From Clostridiales bacterium (GTDB lineage: Bacteria > Bacillota > Clostridia > Lachnospirales > Lachnospiraceae): a stretch of DNA of 7,292 nucleotides. Of this stretch, positions 5,226 through 7,292 are shown piece after piece. The position numbers were made by a program, and so were the translations under genes. The notes under the pieces were generated by a model. The model made no database searches, was not told where the DNA came from, and worked only from the letters and a program-made list of their open reading frames with translations. The stretch is taken from assembly GCA_021199135.1 (NCBI GenBank), contig JAJQIQ010000103.1, positions 1-7,292 of the forward strand. The letters run 5' to 3'. Every line of letters begins with the position of its first letter. The first letter of the stretch is position 1.

Positions 5226-7118
5226 ATGGCACTTCAGTACATGAACAATTACTCGCCGGTAGGTGACGTCGGAATCCTCGTGATGTGCCTGGTGATGATC
5301 ATCGTGCTGCATGAGAGCTTCATCCACGCGAACCAGGCGTTCAAGATATTCTACTGGACCATAATGATCATTTTGGCGGCGGCCTCGACCAACCTGCTCT
5401 TCTACATGACATGCGTTGGCGGCGCGCCGATCGGCGTAGTCATGCTCTTCCGCGCGCTGTACCACATCTGCATGATATGCGCGATGCAGTGCTACGTCGT
5501 GTATTTCTACAACATGTTCCTGCTCAAGGACACGCACATTGTCGCGGCGACCGGGGTGGTGAACATCGCGCTTTGCGCCCTCGACATCGTCCTTTGCGCC
5601 TTCGACGTCATAGTGCCGATCCCGGGAAGCTTTAAGACCTACGACAACCCGTTTACGATCTGGCTTTTCCTCGCGTTCGTGTTCAGCTTGGCTGCCTGCG
5701 CCATCCTCATAATCAGGCACAGGGATTCCATGATCAACCAGATGGCCCGCGCACTCGCCATCACGGAGGCGATATGCGTGATCATGCTGATCGTCGAGTT
5801 CTTCTACAAGCACAACTCGTTCATGACGCTGACTTTCCTAATGCCGATGCTCATCATCATGTTCATGGCGCACTCAAACCCGTACAGCGCTAAGACCGGC
5901 GCCCTGAACATGGAATCTTTCGAAGATTTCCTTGAGGACCGTATTGACAATGACACGTATTTCATGTGCATCCGTTTCATCTGCAAGGAGGACTTCAAGA
6001 TATCAGATGAGCTCGGGATGTGCCTCAAGAGCTTCTGGCGCGGTTATTTCAAGAAGGCGGCGTTCTTCAATCCGGTACCTGAGTTCCTGGTCCTGGCGAT
6101 AGATGGCGCAAACGGGACGCAGGACGAGATAGCCTCCAATGCCGAGAAATTGATTCTGGAAGTGTTCCCGAAATATTACAGCGTGTTTGGCATAAACTAC
6201 AAGATCGTCACGTTCAGCGGCGTGGAATTCTGCAAGTCTTACCAGGTGTTTGCGCAGATATTCGACTATTTCGCCGAGGACATGGGCGAGAACGCGCACA
6301 AGATCTGCGGGGCCGAGGACATGGACGGGCTCCACAGGCATTATTTCATCATCACGCAGCTTGAGGACATCTACAACAAATTTGACCTCAATGACGAGCG
6401 CGTGCTCGTGTACTGCCAGCCGATAATAAACACGAAGCTGAGGATCTACGACACGGCGGAGGCCCTGATGCGGATGCAGCTCCCGGAGCTAGGCTTTATC
6501 TATCCGAACGAGTTCATACCGCTCGTCGAGAAATACGGCCTGATCCACCGATTCTCGATGATCATCCTGAACAAGGTCTGCAAGAAGCTCTCGGAGCTTG
6601 AGGATTACCGCATCAAGCGCATCTCTGTCAACTTTTCGGTCTATGAGCTGCGCAACCAGGACTTCGTCAATGACTTCAAGGCGGTGGTGACGGCGAACGG
6701 CATAAGCTACGACAAGGTCGGCGTGGAGTTCACCGAGAGCACGGACATAAACGACTTCGAGAAGATAAAGAACGTCATCGCGCAGCTGAGGCAGCTGGGC
6801 TGCAGCATATATCTCGACGACTTCGGCACTGGCTACAGCAACTTCGAACGCCTGCTTGGGCTCAATATGGACGTCGTCAAGTTCGACCGGTCGCTCGTCG
6901 TCCTCGCCTCCGACAACGTCAAGGCGAAGTACGTCATGAAGTCATTCTCCGACGCGTTCACGAAGATGGAGTTCAAGGTCCTCTACGAGGGCATCGAGAC
7001 GAACGAGCAGGAGGAGCTCTGCGTGGACAGCAACGCGAACTACCTGCAGGGTTACAAGTACTCGAAGCCCATCCCAATCGAAGAGCTTCCGAACTTCTTA
7101 CAGAAGAAATCTGCATAA
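5226..7118 (+). CDS. membrane-bound c-di-GMP phosphodiesterase: about 7 TM helices, degenerate GGDEF-like region, EAL domain
   Basis: The 630-residue protein probably degrades cyclic di-GMP to pGpG at the inner face of the membrane in response to a membrane-sensed cue. About seven hydrophobic helices fill residues 13-216. The middle (about 228-385) has a GGDEF-like pattern, but PVPEFLVLAID (283-293) replaces the GG(D/E)EF signature, so no cyclase activity is expected. The EAL domain (about 390-628) keeps the residues known to be needed for activity: E412 in EAL, N469 in SVNFS, E501 and E504 in EFTES, D531-D532 in DDFGTGYS, K552 in VKFDRS, E588 in YEGIET and Q608 in LQGY. The ATG at 5226 follows a G-rich ribosome binding site (about 5212-5222) 3-4 nt upstream, unusually close. 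The N-terminal sensor matches no named type that I know. It is monocistronic and ends at a strong terminator. Confidence 0.92.
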   Translation: MALQYMNNYSPVGDVGILVMCLVMIIVLHESFIHANQAFKIFYWTIMIILAAASTNLLFYMTCVGGAPIGVVMLFRALYHICMICAMQCYVVYFYNMFLLKDTHIVAATGVVNIALCALDIVLCAFDVIVPIPGSFKTYDNPFTIWLFLAFVFSLAACAILIIRHRDSMINQMARALAITEAICVIMLIVEFFYKHNSFMTLTFLMPMLIIMFMAHSNPYSAKTGALNMESFEDFLEDRIDNDTYFMCIRFICKEDFKISDELGMCLKSFWRGYFKKAAFFNPVPEFLVLAIDGANGTQDEIASNAEKLILEVFPKYYSVFGINYKIVTFSGVEFCKSYQVFAQIFDYFAEDMGENAHKICGAEDMDGLHRHYFIITQLEDIYNKFDLNDERVLVYCQPIINTKLRIYDTAEALMRMQLPELGFIYPNEFIPLVEKYGLIHRFSMIILNKVCKKLSELEDYRIKRISVNFSVYELRNQDFVNDFKAVVTANGISYDKVGVEFTESTDINDFEKIKNVIAQLRQLGCSIYLDDFGTGYSNFERLLGLNMDVVKFDRSLVVLASDNVKAKYVMKSFSDAFTKMEFKVLYEGIETNEQEELCVDSNANYLQGYKYSKPIPIEELPNFLQKKSA

Positions 7119-7134
7119 CTTAAATTTGAATTTA

Positions 7135-7177
7135 AAAAGGGGGAGCGACCGGCAACGCGGCGCTCCCCCTTTTGTCT
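7135..7177. terminator. strong symmetrical intrinsic terminator
   Basis: AAAAGGGGGAGCG (7135-7147) and CGCTCCCCCTTTT (7161-7173) form a perfect 13-bp stem around a 13-nt loop in which CCG/CGG may pair further. Because the A-run and T-run are both present, it should stop the EAL transcript and the convergent minus-strand bacteriohemerythrin transcript. Confidence 0.93.
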
Positions 7178-7206
7178 TGTACTTAAAATTGAAATTAAAT
7201 CAAAAT

Positions 7207-7292
7207 TTATTTTTTAGCGACCCTAGTGGCGTATTCGCCGATGTGCTTGTCCATCTCGAGGATGTGGAACGAGAGCCAGTTGATGAGGAAAC
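7207..7292 (-). CDS. bacteriohemerythrin, C-terminal fragment
   Basis: The last 27 codons of a minus-strand gene enter from the right edge and stop at TAA (7209-7207). The translated end contains FLINWLSFHILEMDKHIGEY. It matches the final helix of bacteriohemerythrins, including the HxxxxD pair (His in FHI and Asp in MDK) that supplies two ligands of the di-iron centre. The protein should bind oxygen reversibly at a non-haem di-iron site. The four or five upstream His/Glu ligands lie outside the window, so a domain fused to a larger sensor cannot be excluded. It is convergent with the EAL-domain gene and shares its terminator. Confidence 0.82.
   Translation of the reverse strand, partial: FLINWLSFHILEMDKHIGEYATRVAKK

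Overview
The window reads as chromosome of a GC-rich anaerobic Firmicute, most likely class Clostridia. This is inferred from strong AGGAGG-type ribosome binding sites, canonical sigma-A promoters (several with extended -10 elements), a CadC/SmtB-type repressor beside a zinc/cadmium P-type ATPase, a clostridial-style GlgX-like debranching enzyme, a tRNA gene without an encoded CCA, and a membrane EAL protein beside a bacteriohemerythrin. The genus cannot be named from the sequence alone. No phage, insertion sequence, CRISPR array or rRNA was found.

Left part (1-2048). The window opens inside the 3' end of a P1B-2 heavy-metal ATPase gene. It is followed 44 bp later by its probable repressor, an ArsR/SmtB protein that keeps both known metal-binding sites. 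Just past the repressor lies a strong promoter (759-787). Its -10 overlaps a 16-bp near-perfect palindrome (780-795) that looks like an ArsR-family operator. The promoter drives a two-gene unit: an unrecognised 109-residue protein and, 4 bp later, a class I SAM-dependent methyltransferase. The layout suggests, without proving it, that this pair is under metal control.

Middle part (2049-4732). An AT-rich linker with a 16-bp direct repeat precedes a large GH13 glycogen-debranching enzyme (801 aa) with all catalytic residues present and extra tails at both ends. A tRNA-Pro(CGG) gene follows. Its promoter lies inside the last codons of the debranching gene, and a hairpin sits between promoter and tRNA. 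A strong stem-loop (4687-4732) ends transcription from the left and probably also from the right.

Right part (4733-7292). A small Gly/Pro-rich, tail-anchored membrane protein with a Cys-Cys-Gly-Pro-Gly-Cys motif is encoded on the minus strand. It diverges from a 630-residue membrane protein made of about seven transmembrane helices, a GGDEF-like degenerate middle and a complete EAL (c-di-GMP phosphodiesterase) domain. Both genes have extended -10 promoters within about 85 bp of each other. A symmetrical terminator separates the EAL gene from a convergent bacteriohemerythrin gene, of which only the C-terminus is present. Most of this is ordinary chromosome. The less ordinary parts are the putative metal operator, the unrecognised 109-aa gene, the Gly/Pro-rich membrane protein and the EAL receptor.
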